DNA of 64,000 nucleotides from an uncultured Muribaculum sp. Lineage in GTDB: Bacteria; Bacteroidota; Bacteroidia; Bacteroidales; Muribaculaceae. The stretch spans positions 124,001-188,000 of the forward strand of contig CAJUMZ010000003.1 in the NCBI GenBank assembly GCA_910587665.1, read 5' to 3'. Positions 9,455 to 18,341 of the stretch are shown piece after piece. The notes beneath the pieces were generated by a model. The model was given only the letters and a program-made list of their open reading frames with translations, had not been told where the DNA came from and ran no database searches. A program made the position numbers and the translations under genes. How positions within the stretch are numbered: position 1 is the stretch's first letter; each line of letters starts with the position of its first letter.

Positions 9455-10216
9455 ATGACCGGTATGTCACTTATAAACGAAATAGACCTCGACAATCTTC
9501 CGCGCCACGTCGCCATAATCATGGACGGCAACGGCCGATGGGCAAAGTCGCGTGGCTTGGATCGCTCCGAAGGTCATGTTGAAGGGGTCAACACCGTAAG
9601 ACGAATAACCGAGATAGCCTCCGAGCTCGGAATAGGCTATCTTACGCTATATACTTTCTCCACGGAAAACTGGAACCGACCACAGCCGGAGGTGGATGCC
9701 CTGATGCACCTGATAGTTATAGCGATCGAACGCGAGACAGCCGACCTGATAAAAAACAATGTCAGGCTCACGATGATCGGCGATTTCAGCCGCATGCCTA
9801 AATTTGCCTACGACCGCCTGTGCAAATGTATGGATGACACGTCACATTGCACCGGACTAACCTTGATACTTGCGATCAGCTATTCGTCGCGTTGGGAAAT
9901 AACCGAGGCTACACGCCGCATAGCAAGTCAGGTAGCGGAAGGCACTCTCCTCGCCGACGAAATCACTCCAGAAACGATAAGCGACAACCTCGCCACAGCC
10001 GGCATCCCGGATCCCGACCTGCTCATACGCACCGGCGGCGATTTCCGGGTAAGCAATTTTCTGCTTTGGCAGATAGCATATTCCGAGATTTACGTGACTC
10101 CTACATTCTGGCCCGACTTCAGCAAGGATGACTTCTGCCGCGCCATGCTACAGTTTCAAGGGAGAGAGCGACGTTTCGGACTCACCAGCGAACAAATCAA
10201 CGACAATCAAGAATAA
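9455..10216 (+). CDS. uppS: Isoprenyl transferase (undecaprenyl diphosphate synthase)
   Basis: Cis-prenyltransferase that extends farnesyl diphosphate with isopentenyl units to make the lipid carrier for peptidoglycan and other envelope polymers. The active-site segment IIMDGNGRWAKSRG is at residues 21-34 with catalytic Asp24. Downstream are TLYTFSTENWNRP and the conserved C-terminal DLLIRTGGDFRVSNFLLWQ. Length 253 is normal. Start is ATG 9455, or ATG 9464 three codons later. bamA follows after 30 bases. Confidence 0.96.
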   Translation: MTGMSLINEIDLDNLPRHVAIIMDGNGRWAKSRGLDRSEGHVEGVNTVRRITEIASELGIGYLTLYTFSTENWNRPQPEVDALMHLIVIAIERETADLIKNNVRLTMIGDFSRMPKFAYDRLCKCMDDTSHCTGLTLILAISYSSRWEITEATRRIASQVAEGTLLADEITPETISDNLATAGIPDPDLLIRTGGDFRVSNFLLWQIAYSEIYVTPTFWPDFSKDDFCRAMLQFQGRERRFGLTSEQINDNQE

Positions 10217-10246
10217 GCAACACCCCACATTATATCACATCAGATT

Positions 10247-12883
10247 ATGCGTTTAAAACTGCTCTTCATATTTACCGCCTTGTTTGGAATGTCGGTCACC
10301 GCACAGGTAAAATCGCTTTATGACGAACCGGTCGACACGATATACAGCCCGACTATCATCTACTCCGGAATGCCCAAAACATATCAGATAGCAGGCATCA
10401 AAGTGACGGGAGTACCAAACTACGAAGACTATATCGTGATCGGATATACCGGCTTGAATGTGGGTGACCGCATAGAAATACCCGGTCCGGAGATCACCAA
10501 CGCAGCCAAGCGTCTGGCGCGGCAACGCCTATTCTCATCTATTCAGATTAAGGTCGAGAAGACTGCCGGCGACAAGGCGTGGCTCGAATATGCTCTCAAG
10601 CCACAGCCGCGCATCTCTGCGATAAACTACTACGGAGTAAGCAATGGAGAGAAAAAAGATCTTGAAGAACGTCTCCAGCTGATGAAGGGCAACCAGATAA
10701 CACCCAACCTCGTCAACCGCGCAAAGGCGATCATCACAAAATTTTTCGCAGACAAGGGTTTCGGTAACGCCACTGTGAGAATCGACCAGGTAGAGGATCT
10801 CTCCGCGCCTAATGAAAATATTGTAAATATCATCGTTGACAAGCATAACAAGGTCAAGGTACACAAGATCTACATCTCCGGCAACGAGGTAATGAGCGAC
10901 AATGCCATACAGCGCACCATGAAGAAGACCAATGAGAAAAACAAGCTCATCAATCTCTTCAAGCAGAAAAAGTTTGTGGAAAGTGACTTCGAGAATGACC
11001 TCGACCTCATCATCGCAAAATATAATGAAAAAGGTTATCGCGACGCCAAGATCCTGAAAGACAGCGTTGTTCCCTACGACGAGAAGACTGTCGACGTATA
11101 TATCGACGTGGAGGAGGGCAAAAAATACTATATCAGCGACATTGACTGGGTAGGTAACACAATATACCCCACCGAGGTGCTTGACCGCATACTCGACATA
11201 CGCCCCGGCGACGTCTATAACCAGAAGCTGCTCAACAAGCGAATCTCGGAAGATGACGACGCAGTGGCTAATCTCTACATGAACAACGGTTACCTTTTCT
11301 ATCAGCTCGTGCCTATCGAAAAGAATATCGAAGGCGACTCGATCGCGCTTGAACTCCGCATGTTTGAGGGACCGCAGGCTACCATCAACAATGTGATCAT
11401 CAACGGTAACGACCGCCTGTATGAGAAAGTCGTAAGACGCGAGCTCCGTGTAAAGCCCGGACAGCTCTTCAAGAAAGATGACCTCATGCGTTCGGCACGT
11501 GAAATCGCCCAGACCGGACACTTCGACCCGGAGACAATGGATATACGCCCCGAGCCGAATCAAGAAAACGGTACTGTCGACATCCTCTTCAACCTTGAGT
11601 CAAAAGCCAACGACCAGGTGGAAATCTCATTCGGTTGGGGACAGACAGGTCTTATCGGTAAACTCGCGTTGAAATTTACCAATTTCTCCATCAAAAACCT
11701 CTTCCGCCCCGGCACTTACAAGGGACTCATCCCGCAGGGTGAAGGCCAGACATTCACCATAAGCGCACAGACCAATGCCAAGTATTACCAAAGCTATTCT
11801 ATATCGTTCCTTGACCCGTGGTTTGGCGGCAAGCGACCCAATTCATTCTCGGTGTCGGCTTACTATGCGCGTCAGACCGGTATCAACTCGTCATACTACA
11901 ACAACAACTATTACAATCCCTATTTGTACGGCGGATACGGTTACGGCTACGGCTACGGAAGTAACTACTCGGATTACTACCAAAACTCCTACGAAAACGC
12001 TTACGACCCCAACAAGGTGCTTCAGATGGTGGGCGTGACAGTAGGTTTCGGTAAGCGTCTGAGCTGGCCTGATGACTTCTTCACATTCCAGGCCGACCTG
12101 AGCTACCAGTGGTATTATCTCAAGAACTGGGATTACCTGTATTACATGAACAACGGTGTGTCAAACTCGATTGTGCTCGGACTCACCCTCTCGCGCAACT
12201 CTATTGACAACCCGCTCTATACCCGTAGCGGCTCCACATTCTCCGTGAATCTTCAGATGACTCCCCCGGCATCACTCTTCAACCGCCATAAAAACTGGGA
12301 GCGCCTTGCAAAAGAAAACACCACGGAGTCGCGCAAACAGCTTTACAAGTGGATCGAATATTGGAAACTTCGCGTAAAGACCCGCACTTATACCCCGCTT
12401 ACCGATCCTGACGGAAAATGGACATTAGTGTTTATGACACGCGCCGATTTCGGATTGCTCGGAAGCTACAACAAGTGGCTCAAGTCACCGTTTGAGACAT
12501 TCTATGTAGGTGGCGACGGCATGTCAGGATCTTACACTTACGCCACCGAGACCATCGCCTTGCGCGGTTACGAAAACGGACAGTTCACCCCCTACGGACA
12601 AGAGGGATATGCCTATGCGCGTGTAGGCATGGAGCTTCACTTCCCGTTCATGCTCTCGCAGTCGACTACCATATATGGCCTTACATTCCTTGAGGCAGGT
12701 AACGCCTGGACAGAAGTCAAGAGCTTCTCACCGTTTGACCTCAAGCGAAGCGCCGGAGCCGGTGTCCGCATCTATCTTCCTATGGTCGGCATGATGGGTA
12801 TTGACTGGGCCTACGGTTTCGACAAGGTATTCGGTAAGAAAGGCGGAAGCCAGTTCCACTTCATCCTCGGTCAGGAATTCTAA
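10247..12883 (+). CDS. bamA: Outer-membrane protein assembly factor BamA
   Basis: Core of the machine that folds beta-barrel proteins into the outer membrane. The 878-residue product has a signal peptide (1 to about 20), a run of POTRA domains up to about residue 460 (for example VHKIYISGNEVMSDNAI and INNVIINGNDRLYEKVV), then a C-terminal barrel ending in FHFILGQEF with the terminal Phe usual for barrel proteins. Odd feature: residues about 545-588 form a loop very rich in Tyr, Gly and Asn. Next to uppS and upstream of two OmpH chaperones, as is typical. A palindromic element begins directly after the stop codon. Confidence 0.95.
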   Translation: MRLKLLFIFTALFGMSVTAQVKSLYDEPVDTIYSPTIIYSGMPKTYQIAGIKVTGVPNYEDYIVIGYTGLNVGDRIEIPGPEITNAAKRLARQRLFSSIQIKVEKTAGDKAWLEYALKPQPRISAINYYGVSNGEKKDLEERLQLMKGNQITPNLVNRAKAIITKFFADKGFGNATVRIDQVEDLSAPNENIVNIIVDKHNKVKVHKIYISGNEVMSDNAIQRTMKKTNEKNKLINLFKQKKFVESDFENDLDLIIAKYNEKGYRDAKILKDSVVPYDEKTVDVYIDVEEGKKYYISDIDWVGNTIYPTEVLDRILDIRPGDVYNQKLLNKRISEDDDAVANLYMNNGYLFYQLVPIEKNIEGDSIALELRMFEGPQATINNVIINGNDRLYEKVVRRELRVKPGQLFKKDDLMRSAREIAQTGHFDPETMDIRPEPNQENGTVDILFNLESKANDQVEISFGWGQTGLIGKLALKFTNFSIKNLFRPGTYKGLIPQGEGQTFTISAQTNAKYYQSYSISFLDPWFGGKRPNSFSVSAYYARQTGINSSYYNNNYYNPYLYGGYGYGYGYGSNYSDYYQNSYENAYDPNKVLQMVGVTVGFGKRLSWPDDFFTFQADLSYQWYYLKNWDYLYYMNNGVSNSIVLGLTLSRNSIDNPLYTRSGSTFSVNLQMTPPASLFNRHKNWERLAKENTTESRKQLYKWIEYWKLRVKTRTYTPLTDPDGKWTLVFMTRADFGLLGSYNKWLKSPFETFYVGGDGMSGSYTYATETIALRGYENGQFTPYGQEGYAYARVGMELHFPFMLSQSTTIYGLTFLEAGNAWTEVKSFSPFDLKRSAGAGVRIYLPMVGMMGIDWAYGFDKVFGKKGGSQFHFILGQEF

Positions 12884-13211
12884 GAGGGTGTTTAATAATA
12901 AATGTTAAATCAGAGTGATGTATCTTTTAGATAAATTCCTGATAGCGAAGAGGGAGCATAGCGGGCTATGTGACCGATGAGCGCAGGAATTTAGCAAAAG
13001 AAACATCAAGGCGACGGTAACTTAAAATCAGAACAATAAAACCAATACTGAGTATGACAACAATAAAACGGAAATTACCTTATTGTCCGAAACTTATGGG
13101 CGTCTTCCGCCCTTTGCCTCAGTCACATAGCCCGCTATGCTCCTTCGGTGCAGGGCTGAATCCATCCCATAATTTTCGGTTCTGCTTTAACATTTGTTAT
13201 TAAACGCCCTC
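12884..13211. mobile_element. MITE-like palindromic element, 328 bp
   Basis: Non-coding element with 26-bp terminal inverted repeats (12884-12909 and 13186-13211, 24 of 26 matching, outer end GAGGG). A perfect 22-bp inverted pair lies inside (12953-12974 and 13122-13143), centred on CATAGCsGGCTATG. Both ends are flanked by TAA (12881-12883 and 13212-13214), like a 3-bp target duplication; the left TAA is the bamA stop codon. Each arm can fold into its own long hairpin. No transposase is encoded. The TNA-type duplication would fit mobilisation by an IS5-group transposase, which is inference. The remaining gap to 13285 shows no clear promoter. Confidence 0.75.
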
Positions 13212-13285
13212 TAAAAAACGCAACCTGACTAAACTAATTACAGCCAAAAGCGTCATATTATCATAACCATTTAATTGACTGCAAC

Positions 13286-13801
13286 ATGAAAAAATTTACA
13301 TTAGCGCTCTTCATGATGATGGCTTTCGCATTTGGAGCATCGGCACAAAAGTTTGCGCTTATCGACATGGAGTATATCCTGAAAAATATCCCCGCCTATG
13401 AAATGGCAAACGAACAGCTCAACCAGATCTCACAACGCTGGCAAAAAGAGGTAGAGGCAAAGGCTACCGAAGCACAGACAATGTACAAGAACTATCAGAG
13501 CGACATGGTGTTTCTGACCGACGAGCAGAAGACCAAGAAAGAGGCAGAGATTGTGGCAAAGGAAAAAGAGGCGACCGAACTCCGTTATAAATATTTCGGA
13601 CCGGAAGGTGAACTTTACAAGAAGCGTCAGAGCCTCATGCAGCCGATTCAGGATGAAATCTACAATGCCGTGAAAAAGGTGAGCGAGGAGAGAGGCTACC
13701 AATGTATATTTGACCGCGCGTCATCGGCCAATATCATCTATGCCTCCCCGCGTATCGATGTCAGCAATGAGGTGTTGGCAAAGATGGGCTATGCCAACTA
13801 A
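13286..13801 (+). CDS. OmpH/Skp family periplasmic chaperone (copy 1)
   Basis: Periplasmic holdase expected to carry unfolded outer-membrane proteins to BamA. The 171-residue protein has a signal peptide (MKKFTLALFMMMAFAFGASA), a short beta segment (KFALIDMEYILKNIP), then a long charged coiled-coil helix pair (about residues 45-130, Lys/Glu/Gln rich) and a closing KVSEERGYQCIFDRASS segment. This is the Skp jellyfish layout. It follows bamA but is separated from it by the palindromic element. A paralogue follows 113 bases later. Confidence 0.9.
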   Translation: MKKFTLALFMMMAFAFGASAQKFALIDMEYILKNIPAYEMANEQLNQISQRWQKEVEAKATEAQTMYKNYQSDMVFLTDEQKTKKEAEIVAKEKEATELRYKYFGPEGELYKKRQSLMQPIQDEIYNAVKKVSEERGYQCIFDRASSANIIYASPRIDVSNEVLAKMGYAN

Positions 13802-13857
13802 ACCGCACGATATGATTTTTTAAGATGCTTAGATTAGTATATATGGATTGAGTTTCT

Positions 13858-13865
13858 TATCTTTG
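13858..13865 (+). promoter_or_regulatory. Promoter -7 box between the two ompH genes
   Basis: TATCTTTG matches TAnnTTTG exactly, 49 bases before the second ompH start. The -33 element is weak (TTAG at 13834-13837, 20-base spacing). The second chaperone may thus be expressed separately. Confidence 0.5.
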
Positions 13866-13914
13866 CATTATCAAATTAACACAAATAGAAAAATTTAACA
13901 TTACACAACTGAAT

Positions 13915-14415
13915 ATGATGAAAAAAATTTTGCTCGCTATATTTGTAGCGTTACCCATGCTCGCAGTGGCACAGGCTCCCAAGTTTGGTATAGTTAATTC
14001 ACAGACCATAATCGAGGCTATGCCCGAATTCAAGACAGCACAGGAACAGATTACAACTTCTTCAAAGCGTTATGAGGATGAGTTCCAAAAGCTCACTGAA
14101 GAGGCAGAGAAAAAATATAGCGAGTTCCAGGCACTTGCAGCTGACACCCCCGAATCGATCAAGGAGCGTCGAATCCAGGAGATTCAAGAGCTTGACCAGA
14201 AGATGCAGCAGTTCCGTGCTACCGCTTCACAAGATCTCCAGCGTCAGCAGGAAGCAGCTTTCGCCCCCATTCAGGAAAAGGTACGTCAGGCCATTGATGC
14301 CGTAGGCAAGGAAAACGGCATGACATTTATCTTTGAGAATGTGATACCCGTATACACCGGTACCGACGTTACCGACGTTACTCCTCTTGTTAAGACACGC
14401 CTTAACCTAAAGTAA
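13915..14415 (+). CDS. OmpH/Skp family periplasmic chaperone (copy 2)
   Basis: Second Skp-like holdase of 166 residues. It shares the architecture of copy 1: signal peptide ending near AVAQA, KFGIVNSQTIIEAMP, a long Glu/Gln/Lys-rich coiled coil (about residues 45-125) and a VGKENGMTFIFENV tail. Sequence similarity between the copies is moderate, so the duplication is old. Start is ATG 13915, or the next codon ATG 13918. It may have its own promoter at 13858 and is followed by a terminator-like hairpin before murI. Confidence 0.9.
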   Translation: MMKKILLAIFVALPMLAVAQAPKFGIVNSQTIIEAMPEFKTAQEQITTSSKRYEDEFQKLTEEAEKKYSEFQALAADTPESIKERRIQEIQELDQKMQQFRATASQDLQRQQEAAFAPIQEKVRQAIDAVGKENGMTFIFENVIPVYTGTDVTDVTPLVKTRLNLK

Positions 14416-14441
14416 ACAGAACGTATTAACCCAAACAATAC

Positions 14442-14480
14442 AAAATGCCGTGACTTCAAGGGTTGCGGCATTATTTTTTC
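14442..14480 (+). terminator. Terminator-like hairpin between ompH and murI
   Basis: The stem AATGCCG/CGGCATT has an inner ACTT/GGGT pairing around a CAA loop and is followed by ATTTTTTC. It ends 4 bases before the murI ATG, so it could stop or attenuate transcription into murI. Confidence 0.6.
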
Positions 14481-14483
14481 ATC

Positions 14484-15320
14484 ATGACAAAACTGAGTGC
14501 AGCCCCCGGTCCAATCGGAGTATTTGATTCCGGTTATGGAGGATTGACGATTCTTAACGAAATCCGCAGAAAGCTTCCGCAATATGACTACATATATCTC
14601 GGCGACAACGCAAGGGCTCCCTACGGTACGCGGTCGTTTGACATCGTGTACCGATTCACTCTTGAAGCCGTGAGGTATCTCTTCGAGCAAGGATGCCATC
14701 TTGTGATACTCGGATGCAACACGGCGTCGGCAAAGGCATTGCGCACCATACAGCAAAACGACCTGCCGGCAATCGATCCGGATCGAAGGGTGCTCGGCGT
14801 GATACGCCCCACCGTTGAAAAAATCGGTGAGATTTCCAAGACAGGCAATATCGGTATAGTCGGCACTCCGGGCACAATACGCAGCCGCAGCTATGACATG
14901 GAGATTGAAAAGCTTTATCCCCGGTTCAACACATATTCCCAGGCATGCCCGATGTGGGTGCCGCTTGTCGAAAACGGTGAAGCTGCGGGCGACGGTACCG
15001 ATTACTTCGTAAAGCGAGACGTAGAACTTCTGATGGGGAAAAATAAAGACATTGACACCGTAATATTGGGATGTACCCACTATCCCCTGCTTAAAGATAA
15101 GGTGGAGAAATATGTGCCTGAGGGAGTCACCGTGCTGTCGCAAGGCGCGATAGTCGCCGACAGCCTTGCCGACTATATGCAGCGTCATCCTGAAATGACG
15201 GCACGCTGCAGCCGGGGCGCAACGTGCCGTTATCTGACCACTGAAAGTTCCGACAAGTTTTCCGAGTCGGCAAGTATTTTCCTGTCAAAGCCTGTAAAGG
15301 CTTCCTCAATTAATCTCTAA
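14484..15320 (+). CDS. murI: Glutamate racemase
   Basis: Converts L-glutamate to D-glutamate for peptidoglycan. The 278-residue product has the two catalytic cysteines in their usual contexts: Cys78 in LGCNTASA and Cys197 in LGCTHYPLL. The N-terminal IGVFDSGYGGLTIL and DNARAPYG motifs are also present. ATG 14484 is chosen over an upstream TTG, which lies inside the preceding hairpin. The 3' end overlaps the convergent GH67 gene by 4 bases. Confidence 0.95.
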   Translation: MTKLSAAPGPIGVFDSGYGGLTILNEIRRKLPQYDYIYLGDNARAPYGTRSFDIVYRFTLEAVRYLFEQGCHLVILGCNTASAKALRTIQQNDLPAIDPDRRVLGVIRPTVEKIGEISKTGNIGIVGTPGTIRSRSYDMEIEKLYPRFNTYSQACPMWVPLVENGEAAGDGTDYFVKRDVELLMGKNKDIDTVILGCTHYPLLKDKVEKYVPEGVTVLSQGAIVADSLADYMQRHPEMTARCSRGATCRYLTTESSDKFSESASIFLSKPVKASSINL

Positions 15321-17344
15321 CGCTTGGAGTTGAGCAGCGACGTCGACGGCGACTCGAAATTAGTGATTCCGAGATCGACAGCGCGAAGCTGTTCAAGGGT
15401 GTGTACCGGAGCTGTCACGTCGGCAGGCAAAGGCATCCCTGAAAACTCGCCGAAATAAAGCAAGCAGGCATCTTTCCACCATTGCGCGTCACGAGCCTGA
15501 GTGGCAAGCCGCGTTTCCACATCGGTATAAAGCTGCGGATCTATGTACGGCTTTGCTGCAGTCCACGCTTTCTGCATGTCGCTCACTGTGATACACCCGC
15601 GCTCATAACTGCGGCACAACTCATCCCAAAGCGTCGCGCCGGAACGCATCTTATAGTTCCACGGCAGATGATGAAACCATAGAAGCAGCTCATCGGGGCA
15701 TGTAGACGCAGAAGCGTAAAGCGAACGGTAAGGCTCGGGGTACTGCGCAGTGGCATTGCTGCCCGACGGAGAGCGGTCAAAACCGATTCCGGCACTGTCG
15801 GCGCGATGATAATAAGAGGGCAACCAGTCGGGTCGCGCACCCTCGGGATTGCACCACGGTTCAGGTCCGTAATGATGTCCGAACGCAAACAGATGGTGCA
15901 GACCGAGCGGCATCATATAATCCACCACCGCCTCACGGCTGCAAAGCATCATCTCTTCGAGACCCGACTTTACGTCATCGGGCATCGCAGTGCCACCGTA
16001 TACTGTAGCGGGAAGCCACTCTTTAACTATCTCACGGCTCGTCAACGACGGATCCCAGGCAAGGCGACCAAAAGCATACCAGTTGGCCTGTGCCATAGGA
16101 TGCCCTGTCCAATTATCGTCATCACCGATATTTGCCACACCGGCAACCGCACCAAGCGACTCAGGCTTCACAAAGCCAAAAAATTCCTCCCACATAGGGG
16201 CAAGAAATGCGATGTGATTGGCATGACCGAGATATTCCTGAGTCACCTGAAATTCCGCCATTTGCGGGGTAGCCGGCATAGCCCCGAAAAGCGGGCTGAA
16301 AGGCTCACGAGGTTGGAAATCGACGGGACCGTTCTTTATCTGTACTATTACATTGTCATCAAATTTCCCGTCAAGAGGCTGGAACTCAATATAGGCCTGC
16401 TTTGCACGGTCGGCATCAGCCGGTGAATATACAAACGCACGCCACATCACCTTACCGCCATGGGGGCGAAGTGCGCGAGCCATCATATTGGCGCCTTCGG
16501 CATGAGTGCGCCCGAAATCACACGGACCGGGCTGTCCCTCCGAATTAGCCTTAACCAAGAACCCGCCAAAATCGGGAATCAGGCGATATATCTCATTACA
16601 CTTCTCTTTCCACCAGCGGGCTACATTCTTGTCAAGCGGATCGGCTGTAGGCAGGGAGTCAAGCTGCATAGGCGCGGCGAAATTAGCCGACAGGTATACT
16701 TTTATTCCATAAGGGCGGAAAATGTCGGCAAGCACCTTCACTTTTTCAAGATATTCACGCGAGAGTATGCGCGACGAGGCATTTACATTGTTGAGCACCA
16801 CACCATTGATACCTATCGAGGCATTGGCACGTGCATAGTCTTTATAACGTGGAGAAATCTTGCCGGGAAGCTCTTCCCACTTCCACAGGCTCTCTCCGGC
16901 ATAGCCGCGTTCAATCGTACCGTCAAGATTATCCCAATGGTTAAGCACACGCAGGTCAAATGCAGGCACCTCGGTTACAACCGAATCAAGCCCGACACCT
17001 GCCGACTGCATGCGCAACAGATGATATGCTCCATAAAGCAATCCTGTAGCGTTGTTGGCAGTCACCGTCACGTTGCCGTCGCCGGGGATTATGCGATATC
17101 CTTCCGCACCGAGCGACTTGTCGCGCTTAATACGCAAAGTCACGCTCTCCCCGCCCCGCCACAAGTCACGAAGCTCCTGCACGGCTATTGCAGCCTTCCG
17201 GCCTTTCACATCACTTATGACTGTAGCCTTATCACCTTGTCGAGCGGCAGGCAGCCACAATCCCGACCCGTCATAAGCCATTGCCGACATGCTGAAAAGC
17301 ATGCCGGCAACTATAATCATAAAGGTTGATATCGACTTATTCAT
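15317..17344 (-). CDS. GH67 alpha-glucuronidase
   Basis: Removes (4-O-methyl)glucuronic acid from the non-reducing end of xylo-oligosaccharides, the product type left by GH10 xylanases. The 675-residue protein has a signal peptide (1 to about 23, ending SAMA), so it is likely periplasmic. GH67 landmarks include VLNHWDNLDGTIERGYAG, FGGFLVKANSEGQPGP and the C-terminal SYYHRADSAGIGFDR region. Start ATG 17342-17344 overlaps the end of GH43 by 8 bases, so translation is probably coupled. Last gene of the PUL and convergent with murI. Confidence 0.93.
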   Translation of the reverse strand: MNKSISTFMIIVAGMLFSMSAMAYDGSGLWLPAARQGDKATVISDVKGRKAAIAVQELRDLWRGGESVTLRIKRDKSLGAEGYRIIPGDGNVTVTANNATGLLYGAYHLLRMQSAGVGLDSVVTEVPAFDLRVLNHWDNLDGTIERGYAGESLWKWEELPGKISPRYKDYARANASIGINGVVLNNVNASSRILSREYLEKVKVLADIFRPYGIKVYLSANFAAPMQLDSLPTADPLDKNVARWWKEKCNEIYRLIPDFGGFLVKANSEGQPGPCDFGRTHAEGANMMARALRPHGGKVMWRAFVYSPADADRAKQAYIEFQPLDGKFDDNVIVQIKNGPVDFQPREPFSPLFGAMPATPQMAEFQVTQEYLGHANHIAFLAPMWEEFFGFVKPESLGAVAGVANIGDDDNWTGHPMAQANWYAFGRLAWDPSLTSREIVKEWLPATVYGGTAMPDDVKSGLEEMMLCSREAVVDYMMPLGLHHLFAFGHHYGPEPWCNPEGARPDWLPSYYHRADSAGIGFDRSPSGSNATAQYPEPYRSLYASASTCPDELLLWFHHLPWNYKMRSGATLWDELCRSYERGCITVSDMQKAWTAAKPYIDPQLYTDVETRLATQARDAQWWKDACLLYFGEFSGMPLPADVTAPVHTLEQLRAVDLGITNFESPSTSLLNSKR

Positions 17345-18320
17345 CGCCTGTACCGCCACCGTCTATTGTCTTTATTCTGCCGTCGGCATCATATTCAAGC
17401 TCGGTAACCTTCAGGCTGCGCAGCCAGGTCTTGCCACCGGATGGAACACAGTCGTGATGGAACAGATACCACTTTCCCTTATGCTCGATGATGGCATGGT
17501 GAGTAGTCCAGCCCACAACCGGGGTCAGGATGCAGCCTTGGTAAGTGAACGGTCCGTAAGGATTGTCACCTATCGCATAGCAGAGCCTGTGAGTGTCGCC
17601 GGTAGAATAAGAGAAGTAATATTTGCCATTGTACTTGTGCATCCACGATGCCTCGAAGAAGCGGCGGGTATTGTCGCCGGCGGTAAGCGGCTTGCCCGTC
17701 TCGGGATCAAGCACGACAATGGGGCGAGGCTCTTCGGCAAACTGAAGCATATCCTTGCTCAGGCGAGCTACGCGCGACGGAATAGCCGGACATTCGTCAG
17801 GTTCGAGATGCGGCTCTTCGAGAGCCTTGTTGTCGCGGTAACGCTGAAGCTGTCCGCCCCACAGACCACCGAAATACATATAATATTCGTCACCTTCCTT
17901 AAATACGGCGGGGTCTATCGAATAACTTCCGTGCATAGGATCGGGAAGAGGCATAAACGGACCTTCCGGGCGATCAGCTATGGCAACGCCGATATGAAAT
18001 ACATCGTTTTTGTCTTTCATCGGGAAGTACATGTAATACTTGCCGTCTTTCTCGGCAACATCGCAGTCCCAAAGCTGACGACCTGCCCAGGGTATATCCT
18101 GAAGGTCAAGTACCTTGCCATGGTCTACAACCTCGCCTTCCATTACGTCGTCGGTTGAAAACACATGGTAATCCTTCATTTCGAAATGATCACCGTTGTC
18201 ATTTTCACCGGCTCCGCTGTCCCAGTCATGCGAAGGATATATGTACACTCTGCCATTAAACACATGGACTGAAGGGTCAGCCATATAATCTTCGGGGACA
18301 AGATATCTCATTTTTTTCAT
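17337..18320 (-). CDS. GH43 family glycosidase (xylosidase/arabinofuranosidase type)
   Basis: Five-bladed beta-propeller glycosidase, 327 residues, without a signal peptide and therefore probably cytoplasmic. GH43 features are the N-terminal YMADPSVHVFNGRVYIYPSH (catalytic base Asp in ADPS), SIDPAVFKEGDEYYMYFGG (pKa modulator Asp) and RRFFEASWMHKYNGKYYFSY (acid Glu in FEAS). In this setting it most likely releases xylose from imported xylo-oligosaccharides; arabinofuranosidase activity is an alternative. It overlaps GH67 and follows the GH10 xylanase by 21 bases. Confidence 0.88.
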   Translation of the reverse strand: MKKMRYLVPEDYMADPSVHVFNGRVYIYPSHDWDSGAGENDNGDHFEMKDYHVFSTDDVMEGEVVDHGKVLDLQDIPWAGRQLWDCDVAEKDGKYYMYFPMKDKNDVFHIGVAIADRPEGPFMPLPDPMHGSYSIDPAVFKEGDEYYMYFGGLWGGQLQRYRDNKALEEPHLEPDECPAIPSRVARLSKDMLQFAEEPRPIVVLDPETGKPLTAGDNTRRFFEASWMHKYNGKYYFSYSTGDTHRLCYAIGDNPYGPFTYQGCILTPVVGWTTHHAIIEHKGKWYLFHHDCVPSGGKTWLRSLKVTELEYDADGRIKTIDGGGTGDE

Positions 18321-18341
18321 AATTGTATTATATTTAAATGG

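Noticed and set aside
10535..11563. A 342-residue minus-strand frame
   Set aside because: It is antisense to the POTRA region of bamA and rich in Val/Asp/Leu repeats typical of antisense translation.
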